A stretch of DNA of 64,000 nt from Mycoplasma todarodis. GTDB lineage: Bacteria; Bacillota_I; Bacilli_A; Mycoplasmatales; Metamycoplasmataceae. Of the stretch, positions 32,226-42,473 are shown one piece after another. The DNA is taken from contig NZ_PSZP01000005.1 of NCBI RefSeq assembly GCF_004335995.1, positions 1-64,000 on the forward strand, given 5' to 3'. The translations under genes were made by a program, and so were the position numbers. The notes under the pieces are model-generated. The model ran no database searches and was not told the DNA's origin. It was given only the letters and a program-made list of their open reading frames with translations. Within the stretch, counting starts at the first letter, position 1. Each line of letters starts with the position of its first letter.

Positions 32226-33805
32226 TATTTATAGTCGTAATAGAACTCTAGTCCTATAACTTTTCTTTGTTTTGAATCAAGCTTCAACGAAGGTAATTCA
32301 TAAATCATTTTTGTACCTTTTTTAGCAGCCACTTCTCTGATTACTGATAACTTAACGTATGTCTCAGAGTTGTGTGCAACTTTTGATAGTTCTCTATCAA
32401 TTACTATAAATTTAGGAGCAACTCTTGTTAAAGCCGTCATGTCCTTAACATCAGCTTTACGTATTCTAATACCACATAGAATACCTCTTTCTTGTAATTG
32501 CATAATAATAGCAAAAAGAAGCTTTTGAGGGGTCTTGTCATTATATTCAACCATATAGATTATTTTATTATTAACAATCTTCCTAGAGTTGTCAATTAGT
32601 CATTGAGCATTAACATCCATAATACCTGGACTAGAACTTATCTCTGAAGTTATCTTTTCAGCATGCGAATTCATCATCTTAATACGCATAACTTCATTTG
32701 TCAGAACCATTGCTATAAACCTTGAAGGTGTCCCTTTAATGTCAGGGAATATATATTTAATGATAGATCTTTTACCACCGAATTTTCTAACTCTCGTTTC
32801 CATAGTTTCCATAGATTTAGCTTTTATTGTTTGTTCGATTGTTATATAAGCATGCTTGTATTTTTGGAAAACTTGGATATCATCTTCAGCATAAGTTGAT
32901 TGTGTGTTTAGTTTTAATGATTTTCAAATAATATAATCCAATTTAATTAATAAATCAGCATTTTTCTTAGGTGAATCAATTCTCTTTGTGAATAATGTTC
33001 CGGAATGATCAAAGTATTTTTTAGCACCCTTTTTCTTAAGTACTTTTTGGATTTGAGGATTTCTTTTCTGTATTTTCTTCTTAACTTGAATTAAACTTTG
33101 TGTAGGCATAACTAATACTAATTTATTTTCATAAAGGAAATATTTCATATCACTGATACCAATTGCTTTTTTCATTTGATTGAAGAAAGTATTTTTTATT
33201 TCTGGTGTTGTTTCTCTCATGCAGAAAACTCAGAACCCAATAAATTTAGCGTCAAATTTAGACATTGATTTTTTGCTAACTTTATCAGGGAAAGTCATTT
33301 TTGTTTCAGGGTTAGGTAATCAAAACTTAATTTCACCACCAATAAAAGAATTTTCACACTTGAATAATGTTGTTTTCATTTCAAAATTCTTTTTACCTTT
33401 TCACTCTAGTTTCTTAAGAATTTTATTTTTTCTAGTTTGAATTTTCGGTTGATGATTTCTCACTGGCCGAACTTCAAAACTCACTTTAACATCTTTTTCA
33501 TTTTCAATATCATGCATTGCATTTCTATACTTTTTATTTGTTTCTTTATCAAAGAAGGTCATAAATTTATCAAGATCTGTTCATTTAGTTGTATAGAACG
33601 ATGATATTTTTTGTGAGTTCGGAATCTTAGTTCCACTTAAAGCGGGGTGTTTTATGTTTCTAATTTTTCTTTTCTTATAATCGATTTCGAACATTATTTT
33701 ACCACTATCGTTTGCTATAAGTTCTTTATTGAATAAGAAATACAAGATTGCTATTAACAATCCAGTAAACAATATAGTTATTATTACGATAATGGCTATA
33801 AACAT
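32225..33805 (-). CDS. Membrane-anchored protein with degenerate EAL-like domain
   Basis: A 526-residue protein. One N-terminal transmembrane helix (residues 2-26) is followed by a basic linker and two soluble parts. The last ~110 residues (LLFAIIMQLQERGILCGIRI...PKFIVIDRELSK...VIREVAAKKGTKMIYELPS) follow the pattern of EAL domains, where the family has ...DDFG... and ...vaEgVE. The EAL catalytic acids are not evident, so c-di-GMP cleavage is unlikely. The middle (VKVSFEVRPVRNH) is unrecognised. It starts one base after the pcrA stop. Confidence 0.55.
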
Positions 33806-33806
33806 A

Positions 33807-35948
33807 TTATTCCTCGTCTTCCTCTATTATTTCTTGTACGCTTGATAGCGATTTATGATTTTTCATTAATGTTTTTGTTCCATGTGGATCTTCAAAAGCA
33901 ATTTCTGCCATTTCTCCATCAATCTCAGTGATTACACCGATACCAAATACTTTATGTTTAACTTGTGAACCCACTTCGTATTCAACATCTTCTATCTTAG
34001 CGTAATGTGTTTCCATTTGTTTAGGTATGAATATCTCCTTGGTGAAGTCTCTTATTCTAACACCCATTTCTGTAATGAATCTTGAAGGCACTTTCATGAA
34101 TCTATGATCAATTGAGTAACCTTTTGAATCTGAAAGGAAAAGTCTTTTTCTTGCACGAGTTATAGCAACATAAGCTAATCTTCTTTCTTCTTCAATAGCA
34201 GCTCCACCGGCAGCGATAGCTTTTGATGAAGGGAACACTTGTTCTGATAATCCAATTAAGAATACATTATCAAATTCAAGTCCTTTCGAAGTATGAATTG
34301 TCATTAGAGTAATATATGAAGAACCTGAACTTAATTCATCTTGTGCAGACACAAGTGCAACTTCTTGTAGGTATTCTTCTAATGTCTTACCTGGGTTTGC
34401 TTCTTCTCATTTACCAATCATGTTTATTAATTCTTTAATGTTGGCAATACGGTTTAATTCATTTATTTGAGTTAATGAATCCATGTAACCAACTTCAATT
34501 AAGAATTTTTCAAGAACTAATTTAATTGTGTTTGATTTTAAAGCGGCTCTATATTTAGCAAATAGGTTAAATAGTTTACCTAGTGAATTTCTTTGTGATG
34601 CTGTAACTGGAATTTCTCCATAGTGAGCAAGAATCGCGTCATGTGTTGTTTTACCTTTTGAATCAGCAAACTTAGCAATCTTTTCAACAGTTGTTTTACC
34701 AATCTTACGAGAAGGAACGTTTATAACTCTTTGTAAACCAACCTCATCTCCATTAGCGATAACTTTTAAGTAAGCAATAGCATCTTTAACTTCTTGTCTT
34801 TCGAAGAATTTAACATCTCCAAAGATTTTATAAGGAACATTACCATTGATTAATGCTTGTTCCATTGTTCTTGAAAGGTAATTTGATCTATAGAATATAA
34901 CCATATCCTTAAGTTGAACTTTTTGTCTTCTAAGCTCATCAATTCTTTGAACTACTCATTTAGCTTCAGCTTCTGGTGAGTATGCATGGTTGAATATTAT
35001 TTTTTCACCCGCATCATTATTAGAGATAAGTTTTTTAGGAAGTCTGTTTTCGTTGTGCTCAATTAATTCATTTGCAGCATTAAGAATTGATTGAGTTGAA
35101 CGATAATTTTCTTCTAACTTAATTGTTTTAGATTTTGTAAAGTCTTTATCGAAGTTAATGATTAATTCAACTTTTGCTCCACGTCATGTATAGATTGTTT
35201 GATCTGGGTCACCAACAATTGTGATGTTATCGTGGTGTGCAAGAACTTTAACAATTTCATATTGTATTCATGAAGTATCTTGAAACTCATCAACAAGAAC
35301 ATAATCAAATTTTGCTTTTCATTTTTCAGCAACTCTTTGATCAGTAATGAATAATTTATGAACGAAAATCAATAAGTCATCAAAGTCAAGTGATTTTGAA
35401 GCAAATGTTGATTCTTTATACCCCTTATAAATCAATGCTTGATATTTATCCCCTTCAGTCTCAGCTGAAGCAAGAAGTTCCTCAGGGTCCATCATGTTTG
35501 CTTTAGCTTTAGAAATATAATCAATCATGTGTGAATAAGACATTGTTTTTGAAGAAACATTATACTTAGCGTAAATTGGTTTTAAGATTTGTCTTTGATC
35601 AATGTTATCAATGATATTAAAGTTTCTTGGGTATCCAAGAGATGTAATATCTTGACGAAGAATTCTCACACACATTGAGTGGTATGTAGAAAGTAATGCT
35701 TTATGTGCAGCTTCTTCACCAATTATGGCAGCAACACGTTCTTTCATCTCTCCTGCTGCTTTATTTGTAAATGTAACCGCAAGAATTCTTGATGGATCTA
35801 CATTCTTTTCTTCTATAAGGTATGCAATTTTATGTGTAAGGACTCTTGTCTTACCAGATCCAGCACCAGCAATAAGCCTAAGTGGACCTTCTGAATGCAT
35901 AACCGCTTTCTTTTGATTTGTATTTAAACCTTCTAATATTTTACTCAT
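33807..35948 (-). CDS. pcrA: ATP-dependent DNA helicase PcrA/UvrD
   Basis: A 713-residue SF1A helicase with motif Q/I around LNTNQKKAVMHSEGPLRLIA and AGSGKTRVLTHKI, motif Ia FTNKAAGEMKERV, TYHSMCVRILR, motif V TIHTSKGLEFDNVFLIGL and motif VI YVAITRARKRLFLS. A C-terminal Tudor-like part is present (VGSQVKHKVFGIGVI). It acts in repair and removal of RecA or stalled complexes. It is coupled by TAATG to the upstream RDD gene, with AAGGAG before the start. Confidence 0.97.
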
Positions 35949-36625
35949 TATTTCTCCTTCATGTTGATTCATTCAACACTATTATTTTCTATGTTAACTG
36001 GTTCTATGATTTTTGTTTGTTCTTCAATTTCTTTATCAATCTTTTTGTTTGAACTCACAACAGCAGCATGTGCTCACCTATCATGTCATCCTCTTTTATC
36101 TTTATTTGGAATTACTGTTATACCTAATCACATTTGAATGAATCAAATAAGTCCGGAAATAGAACCTATGAATGTCATCCTTGTTTTTTCAAAAGCAGTT
36201 AGTTGATCTAAGGGGTTTGTGTAACCCTTAACTCTAGCAGCCGAATCTATCAATGTGTGATTTATTATAGCCATACCAAGTAAAGCAATAGTTACTCATG
36301 CAACACCAAACGCCATTTCACGTTTTAATATTGCTTTATATATATTTCTTCCGTCAGTGGCAATGACTTTTATTCTTAAGAGTTTCATACCAAGTGTTCA
36401 ACCTTTAGTTGCTAATGGTATCGCAATCATAAAAATACCTATACAAAGTATTGTTATTAAAGCTCATACATAAAACATTCATGGACTAGCAAATGTTGCT
36501 GGACCATTCTTGTGAGGTGTAGCAAGAATAAAAAGCAAACCGATTGAGATTACGGCAATAAAGAAAAAATCTATAGCTCTAGAAATTAATCTTTTAAATA
36601 ATCCAATTGGTTTATTAACTTTCAT
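35948..36625 (-). CDS. RDD family membrane protein
   Basis: A 225-residue protein with the RDD fold: KRLISRAIDFFFIAVISI near the start, GWTLGMKLLRIKVIATDGRN in the middle and KRGWHDRWAHAAVV near the end, with three to four helices. Some RDD proteins are ion or substrate transporters; function here is unknown. TAATG overlap with pcrA; AGGAGC before the ATG. Many Trp codons are TGA. Confidence 0.85.
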
Positions 36626-36632
36626 GCTGCTC

Positions 36633-37598
36633 CTATCTAAAATCTTTTATTGACTTTTTAAGTTCTGTTTTTGTTCTTTTTGCAGAAAGTCAAATAGCTT
36701 CCCTGTCATTTTTTAATAAGTATTTATTTGTAATCAATACTGTTTTAAGATCTTTGTCATACATTTTTGAAATTTGTTCAAATAACTTATTAAACATAAC
36801 ATTATTTTTATAAGCGATTGTAAATATTGGCAGGAATATTGCAACACTATATAAAGTTGCATATGTAATCTCTTGTAAATATTCTGAATTAACCATTTCT
36901 GCTTGTGCAATATTTTTAATTAATTGTCTTGAAAGTCTCATTGGGTTAAATGAAACTGATTCTTTTGCAACATAAGTTTTAATAATTCTTTTATTAACAG
37001 TTGCGAATGTTTTTGCATGTTTATTTAAGAATTGGTATAGAAGTTCAATTGAGAATCTTGTGTTTAATTCTGCGCCAGCATATTGACTAGCTGCATCCAC
37101 TAATAATTCTGTTTTATATATTTTATTAAGTGCGAATGGCATTGTCTTAGCAATAACGATTGGTTTCTTTTCAATCTCAACCATTGTTGGTGCTTTAATT
37201 CTTAAATCAGAATTTCATCTTGTAACACCTCTAAATGTTGCTGGGAATTCAAGAATGTCTGGTGAACCAATTTTTTTCAGTGAAGTTATGATTTCATCAA
37301 CACCTTCAAATCTTTTAATTTCATCTGATGTTGAAATGAAAAGTGTGTATTCTCCTGATGCCATTTTAATTCCATCTAAATTAGACTTTGTTCTTCCTTG
37401 ACGTTTTGTATTGTATGCAATCTTCATTTTATTTTTAAACTTTTTAGATCATTTTTGTAATTTTTCCATTTGCCCAAAAACATTAGTGTCCACTACAACA
37501 ATAAGTTCAAAATTCTTATTTTTTTGTGTGTACATTCTTTCGAAGAATGGGTCTATTTCTTCTGGTCTTCTATAAATAGTTGTGATAATTGATAGTAT
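36633..37598 (-). CDS. Family 2 glycosyltransferase, start codon unusual
   Basis: About 321 residues. The N-terminus is a typical GT2 fold: LSIITTIYRRPEEIDPFFER, FELIVVVD, QGRTKSNLDGIKMASGEYTL and FISTSDEI (DxD-like). It would transfer a sugar to a lipid or protein at the membrane. The conserved region begins right after an in-frame TAG. No ATG, GTG or TTG lies before it, only TTA/ATA/CTA (37593-37601); I list ATA. The next ATG (37533-37535) would remove the first conserved strand. It follows the asnS terminator and precedes RDD by seven bases. Confidence 0.7.
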
Positions 37599-37601
37599 TA
37601 A

Positions 37602-37626
37602 AAAACAACCCTATAGGGTTGGTTCT
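37602..37626 (-). terminator. Terminator after asnS
   Basis: CAACCC/GGGTTG hairpin with a T run on the minus strand, immediately before the glycosyltransferase. Confidence 0.75.
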
Positions 37627-37635
37627 TTTTTCTAA

Positions 37636-38982
37636 TTACATCATTAATTTACCAGGTGTTCTTGGGAAAGCAATTGCATCTCTAATGTTCTCTACACCAG
37701 TTACATACATAACTAATCTTTCAAACCCAAGTCCAAATCCAGCTGACATTCCTTGACCAAATCTTCTTAAGTCTAAGTATCATTGTAGATCTTCTTGGTC
37801 GATACCCATTTCATTAATACGAGTAACTAATTTGTCGTAATCACATTCTCTTTGAGACCCACCAATTAACTCACCAATTCCAGGTACTAGTAAGTCGAAT
37901 GCAGCAACAGTTTTTCCATCTTCGTTTTGGAACATGTAAAATGCTTTTATATCTTTTGGATAGTTAGTAACTGCAACAGGTCCTTTTACAAATTCTTCTG
38001 CGATGTATTTTTCGTGTTCTGTAGCTAAATCAATTCCAAAGTGAATATCTTTTTCATCAAATCTATCAGAAACTTTTTGAAGTTCCTTAATTACATCTGC
38101 ATAATCCATAACTGTTAGTTTTTGTCCGATGTATGATTGTAGTTTTTCATTCAATCCTGGAGCAACAAACTTTTCTAGGAAAGTAAATTCTTCCTCATGT
38201 TTTTCAATTGTTTTTGTAATAACTGTTTTTAACATTTCATCAGCAATTCTAATTATTTCTTGCAAGTCAGCAAAGGCAACTTCTGGTTCTACCATTCAAA
38301 ATTCTGCAGCGTGTCTTTGTGTGTGTGAATTTTCAGCACGGAATGTTGGTGCGAATGTATAAACTCCACCAAATCCATTTGCGTAAGCTTCTGCGTGTAG
38401 TTGTCCTGTAACTCCAAGTGTGGCTTTTTTTCCGAAGAATAAATCTTTTGATTCATCATCAACAACGAATGCTTCTCCAGCTCCTTCTCCATCATTTCCA
38501 GTGATAATTGGTGAAGGTGCTAATAAATAACCTTTATCAGCAAAATGAGCATGTATTTCTTGTGCAAGTGTTGATCTAACTCTCATTGTGGCACGGAATA
38601 AGTTTGTTCTATGTCTTAAGTGTGGAATTTCTCTTAAAACTTCTCTTGAAATACCATTTTTTTGTAATGGGAAATCTTCATCAGTGTTCTTAAGAATCTC
38701 GAAGTTTTCAGCTACTAATTCAGCAACTTGTTTGCCTTCTGGTGTATGTAATAATGTACCTTTAATGATTACAGAAGCACCCATCCTTGCTTTATCTACA
38801 AGTTCTAAATCCAGTTCCATTTCTGCTTTTGCAACTACCTGCAGGTTAGCAAATGTTGAACCATCATTTACAGCGATAAATCTTATTTTCTTGTTCCCTC
38901 TATTAGCTGTAATTCATCCTTTAATTTCTTGTTTTGTTTCATGTAATGAAGCAATATCTTTTAATAATTTTTTTATAGTCAT
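37636..38982 (-). CDS. asnS: Asparaginyl-tRNA synthetase
   Basis: A 448-residue class IIb synthetase. The N-terminal OB-fold anticodon domain is followed by [17 protein letters not shown] (motif 1 region), [20 protein letters not shown] (motif 2) and [15 protein letters not shown] (motif 3). It charges tRNA-Asn; the RAENS motif supports Asn over Asp specificity. A TATAAT lies six bases before the ATG (leaderless). A second, upstream transcription unit with an Asn-rich leader peptide and a conditional terminator precedes it, described separately. Confidence 0.97.
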
Positions 38983-38988
38983 GACTAA

Positions 38989-38994
38989 ATTATA
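38989..38994 (-). promoter_or_regulatory. Proximal -10 box of leaderless asnS
   Basis: TATAAT exactly six bases before the asnS ATG, downstream of the candidate attenuator. Confidence 0.65.
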
Positions 38995-39044
38995 TAGCAA
39001 CTAAATAATGTTGCCATCCTTTCTTTTTTTAATTTTATGAATTT

Positions 39045-39130
39045 AAAAACACACCCTTTTTAGAATGTGTTCTTTATTAATTAAAGTTCCACATTCAATA
39101 ATAAATTGACGTAGAACAAATGATCTACGT
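39045..39130 (-). promoter_or_regulatory. Candidate Asn-responsive transcription attenuator of asnS
   Basis: Three exclusive structures can be drawn. (1) The leader Asn codons (39136-39146) pair with CAATTTATTATT (39097-39108) around the hairpin ACGTAGA/TCTACGT (39109-39130). (2) Antiterminator GAATGTG (39090-39096) pairs perfectly with CACATTC (39063-39069), enclosing CTTTA/TAAAG. (3) Terminator AACACATTC/GGGTGTGTT (39048-39071) is followed by five T. Structures 2 and 3 share CACATTC, and structure 1 lies against segment 2. Ribosome stalling at Asn codons would free segment 2 and prevent termination. Pairings are seen; regulation is inferred. Confidence 0.65.
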
Positions 39131-39131
39131 T

Positions 39132-39173
39132 TTAACAATTATTATTATTTAATGCGAAAGTGTTTTTCTTCAT
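39132..39173 (-). CDS. Asn-rich leader peptide of asnS
   Basis: Thirteen codons encode MKKNTFALNNNNC, then TAA. Five of 13 residues are Asn, four of them consecutive AAT codons, directly upstream of asparaginyl-tRNA synthetase. TATAAT at 39183-39188 puts the transcription start about three bases before the ATG, as for ksgA and mnmE. Its likely job is to sense charged tRNA-Asn by ribosome stalling. Confidence 0.6.
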   Translation of the reverse strand: MKKNTFALNNNNC

Positions 39174-39182
39174 AACTGAATA

Positions 39183-39188
39183 ATTATA
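39183..39188 (-). promoter_or_regulatory. Distal asnS promoter, -10 box
   Basis: TATAAT on the minus strand nine bases before the leader-peptide ATG. Confidence 0.6.
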
Positions 39189-39202
39189 CTATCAAAAATA
39201 AA

Positions 39203-39224
39203 AAATAAGACATTGAGTCTTATA
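39203..39224 (-). terminator. Terminator overlapping the prs stop
   Basis: ATAAGAC/GTCTTAT hairpin followed by T-rich sequence on the minus strand, separating prs from the asnS leader. Confidence 0.75.
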
Positions 39225-40182
39225 GTTTATCTTGGATTTGGCTATAAATTGTTGAAACAGAAGTTCCTTCAATTGTAGCTTGAATTATTTTTGATAAGAA
39301 TGTATCTAATGAAACAACTTTTAATTTATCAGATTTAATGTCATATACACTTGCGATTGAATCGGTAATTAATACGTGTTCAATTGCATCTGATTCTTCG
39401 AAGTGTTTGAAACCTTTTGAGAAAATACCGTGTGTTGCAGCGATAAGAATCTTTTTAGCACCTTGACGTTTAAGTTCTTCGGCAGCTTTAATGATTGTTC
39501 CACCTGTATCGATCATGTCATCGATAATAACACAGTTTTTACCTTTAACATCTCCTAGTATTCCTGAAATAACTGATTGGTTAGGTCCTGTTCTACGTTT
39601 ATCAACAATAGCAACTTGAACTGTATCAGCAACTAGTTCAGCTAGAACTCTAGCTCTAACAGCTCCACCATGGTCTGGTGAAACAACTGAGAATTTTCCT
39701 GTTTTCTTAATTTCTGGAGCGAATACAAATTGTCCTTTTAAGTCATCAAGAGGAATATCAAAGAACCCTTGGATTGATGGGTTGTGTAGGTCAACTGCGA
39801 TAATTTTTGTAGCTCCTGCTGTTTGTAGTAAATCAGCGAATAATTTAGCACCAATTGGTTGTCTACCTTTTGCTTTTCTATCTTGTCTTGAGTATCCGTA
39901 GTAAGTGTTAACAACAGTAATGTGTCTTGCTGAAGCTCTTTTTAGAGAATCTATGAATAAAAGTAATTCCATAATATTGTCATTTACTGGTGTTGATGTT
40001 GATGCAATGATGAATACATCTTTATTTCTAAATGTGTCTTTTGATTGAACTAATACTTCTCCATCTGAGAATTTTGTTTTTTCTATTTGTGATAATTCAA
40101 TACCAAGTATTGATGATATTTTACCACCAAGAACTTCTGAGTTCTCCATGGCAAATATTCTTGTTTCATTGTTATTTTTCAT
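39220..40182 (-). CDS. prs: Ribose-phosphate pyrophosphokinase (PRPP synthetase)
   Basis: A 320-residue enzyme making PRPP from ribose 5-phosphate and ATP for nucleotide synthesis. It shows the FSDGEV region, YYGYSRQDRKAKGRQPI, DLHNPSIQGFFDIPLD, VVSPDHGGAVRAR and the PRPP loop CVIIDDMIDTGGTI. I start at MKNNNETRIF, whose ATG overlaps the end of the glmU-like gene and has AAAGGA upstream. Ends at its own terminator. Confidence 0.97.
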   Translation of the reverse strand: MKNNNETRIFAMENSEVLGGKISSILGIELSQIEKTKFSDGEVLVQSKDTFRNKDVFIIASTSTPVNDNIMELLLFIDSLKRASARHITVVNTYYGYSRQDRKAKGRQPIGAKLFADLLQTAGATKIIAVDLHNPSIQGFFDIPLDDLKGQFVFAPEIKKTGKFSVVSPDHGGAVRARVLAELVADTVQVAIVDKRRTGPNQSVISGILGDVKGKNCVIIDDMIDTGGTIIKAAEELKRQGAKKILIAATHGIFSKGFKHFEESDAIEHVLITDSIASVYDIKSDKLKVVSLDTFLSKIIQATIEGTSVSTIYSQIQDKL

Positions 40183-40768
40183 TTTGTTCCTTTGTAACTT
40201 GTCTGGCTCTACCAAAAGCCATTTGTTTTGTTTCTACATTCTTTGTGATTGTTGAACCAGCTGCAATTACAGCTTCGTCCCCTATTTTTATAGGAGCAAC
40301 AAATACTGCATTTACACCGATTTTTACATTTTTACCAATGATAGTTTCGTATTTGTTACCGTCATGTCAAGAGTTCGCAGTCACAATACCAGAACCAATT
40401 TGTGTACCCTCTCCAATTGTGGCATCAGATACAAATGCTCTATGATATGCTGAAGCCCCTTCATGGAATGTTGAGTTTGAAATTTCTGAGTGTGGACCAA
40501 TTACGTTTTTTCCAAGAAGAATAACATTGTTTCTTAGTAATGTGTATTGTCCAATGTTAGAACCTTCTCCAACAACTGATTCTTTTACAATTACTCCTTG
40601 ATATAGTCTTGCACCTTTTTGTATTGTAGATTTTGCATCAATACTTACAAGAGGTTCAATAAAGCAACCCTCTTCAATTTTTGCACCTTCTTCAATAAAG
40701 GTATTTTCTATATCTGTAAATGTTACTCCTGGGTAAACCGAAGCGTCTCTTATTCATTTTTTAATCAT
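40172..40768 (-). CDS. GlmU-like hexapeptide-repeat protein (C-terminal domain only)
   Basis: A 198-residue left-handed beta-helix protein with repeated hexapeptides (IEEGAKIEEGCFIEP, VGEGSNIGQY, IGEGTQIGSGIVTANSW, IGKNVKIGVNAVFVAPIKIG). It aligns in character with the C-terminal acetyltransferase half of GlmU, but the N-terminal uridylyltransferase half is absent. It overlaps prs by 11 bases; glmU-prs is the ancestral Firmicute order, so this is probably a trimmed glmU. Whether it still acetylates is unknown. Leaderless start. Confidence 0.75.
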
Positions 40769-40774
40769 AAAATT

Positions 40775-40780
40775 ATTATA
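40775..40780 (-). promoter_or_regulatory. -10 box of leaderless glmU-like-prs operon
   Basis: TATAAT exactly six bases before the ATG at 40768. Confidence 0.7.
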
Positions 40781-40802
40781 CATAATTTGGTCTATTTTGT
40801 AT

Positions 40803-40826
40803 TTAAAAAACACCCCAAAGGTGTTT
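40803..40826 (-). terminator. Terminator overlapping the ksgA stop
   Basis: AAACACC/GGTGTTT hairpin followed by T on the minus strand. Confidence 0.8.
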
Positions 40827-41634
40827 ATTTAGTGAACTTTAAAAAAGCTTCTTCAAATTGTTTGTTTGTTAGTTCTTGAGGTCTCACAGATTCTTTTAAA
40901 CCCATTTCTAAGATTAATTCTTTTGCTGCTTCTGGACCCATAATTAATTTTCAATTATTAAATAGCGTTTTACGTCTTTGAGTAAATGATTTTTTAACAA
41001 ATTCTAAAAAGGCTTTATTGTCTAAATCCTGAGTTTTATTAAATGTTAAAGACACTATCGCTGAATTAACTCTCGGTGCAGGAGAAAATGAAGATGGTTT
41101 AACTACAAATTCTTTTTTCACTGTTGCATAGTAATTTGTTGAGATTGTTAATTTACCATATTGTTTTGAACCAACAGGAGCACTCAATCTATCAGCAACT
41201 TCATCTTGAATCATGATAACTGCTTTATCGAACTTTTCAACATTCTCAAATAATCTAAAAAGTATGTCCGAAGTAATATAGTAAGGAAGGTTTGCCACAA
41301 GAGTTTTTTTACCTTCTCATTCTAAAGGTTGCTTTAAGAAATCTCCATCTATTAATTCAAAATTTTCATCCTTTATTTCTCCATTTAAGACCGTAATCAT
41401 ATCTTTATCAATTTCATAAGCTGTTAGTTTTTTAGCTTCAGGAAGCAAGAACACAGTTAATGAACCCATACCTGGTCCAACTTCAACGACGTCTTTACCT
41501 TTGATATCAGCAACTTCAATGATGTGTTCAAGAACATTTTGATCAATTAAAAAGTTTTGTCCAAATCTTTTTTTAGCGTGGACTTGTAATTCATATTTAG
41601 TTTGTAATTCTTTAATTTTGTTTAGTGTTAACAT
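40825..41634 (-). CDS. ksgA: 16S rRNA dimethyladenosine transferase
   Basis: A 269-residue SAM-dependent enzyme dimethylating the two adjacent adenosines near the 16S rRNA 3' end. It shows KRFGQNFLID, VVEVGPGMGSLTVFLL (SAM site), IDGDFLKQPLEW and the catalytic NLPYYITSDI, with SSFSPAPRVNSAIV. TATAAT nine bases before the ATG gives a near-leaderless mRNA. Confidence 0.96.
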
Positions 41635-41643
41635 ATTGTTTTA

Positions 41644-41649
41644 ATTATA
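41644..41649 (-). promoter_or_regulatory. ksgA -10 box (near-leaderless)
   Basis: TATAAT nine bases before the ATG, predicting a leader of about three bases. Confidence 0.6.
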
Positions 41650-41651
41650 AA

Positions 41652-41674
41652 GAAAAAACCATTAATATGGTTTA
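41652..41674 (-). terminator. Terminator at the tatD stop
   Basis: AAACCAT/ATGGTTT hairpin with T run on the minus strand, touching the stop codon. Confidence 0.8.
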
Positions 41675-42430
41675 AACATTGAATACCTTTTTAACATTTT
41701 GTTCAATCGCTTCAACAACATCTTCTAATCTTTCTTCTCTTAGTTCTGCAATGTGTTTAATTGTATCAATTACATAGGCAGGTTGATTCTTTTTACCTCT
41801 ATGTGGAATTGGTGCTAAGTAAGGAGAATCAGTTTCTGAAAGCAATCTATCTAAAGGAACCTTTTTAGCTGCTTCTTTAAAGTCTTTAGCATTTTTAAAT
41901 GTCACAATCCCTGAGAAAGAAATGTAACATCCTAAATCAAGGTAATCTTGAAGTGATTCTTCACCATAAGCATATGAATGCATAATTATTTTAAGATCCT
42001 TGTATTTTTCTTTTCCAATAACTTTTAATGTTTCTTCATTTGCATCACGAGAATGAATTACTACAGGAACACCTTTTTCCATAGCTAATTCCATTTGAGC
42101 TTCTAAAGATTCTAGTTGTGTTTCTTTAGAAGGATTGTCTTCTCAGTGGAAGTCTAATCCTATTTCTCCAATTGCTATAACTTCTTTTGTAAAGTGTTTC
42201 CTTACAAATTCCGCATCCGCTGCTCCTGTTGAATCATTAGGATGAATCCCAATTATAGGATGTATATTTTCATATTGTTTTGCTAGTTCTAATGTTTCTG
42301 GTATTGTTTTTTCTTCACAACCAACAACAAACATTTTATTAACGCCATTATCAAAGGCGTTTTGTAATATTTCTTGGTAGTCTTCAAATTCTGATGGCAC
42401 TACGTGCATATGTGTATCTATATATTTCAT
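41672..42430 (-). CDS. tatD: TatD family metal-dependent hydrolase
   Basis: A 252-residue TIM-barrel DNase-like hydrolase with metal ligands in YIDTHMHV, IGEIGLDFHW, VVIHSRDANEET, MHSYAYG and LSETDSPYL. It probably acts in DNA repair or turnover. TATAAT six bases before the ATG. MnmE lies just upstream; mnmE and a tatD gene are also adjacent in M. genitalium (MG008-MG009). Confidence 0.95.
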
Positions 42431-42436
42431 AATCAA

Positions 42437-42442
42437 ATTATA
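42437..42442 (-). promoter_or_regulatory. -10 box of leaderless tatD
   Basis: TATAAT exactly six bases before the ATG. Confidence 0.7.
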
Positions 42443-42451
42443 AAGAAAATA

Positions 42452-42473
42452 ATAAAAAACACCCAAGGTGTTT
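42452..42473 (-). terminator. Terminator overlapping the mnmE stop
   Basis: AAACACC/GGTGTTT hairpin followed by six T on the minus strand. Confidence 0.82.

Noticed and set aside
38983-39219. T-box riboswitch upstream of asnS
   Set aside because: No T-box consensus (AGGGTGG-ACCGCG) and no specifier loop. The leader-peptide attenuator explains the hairpins better.
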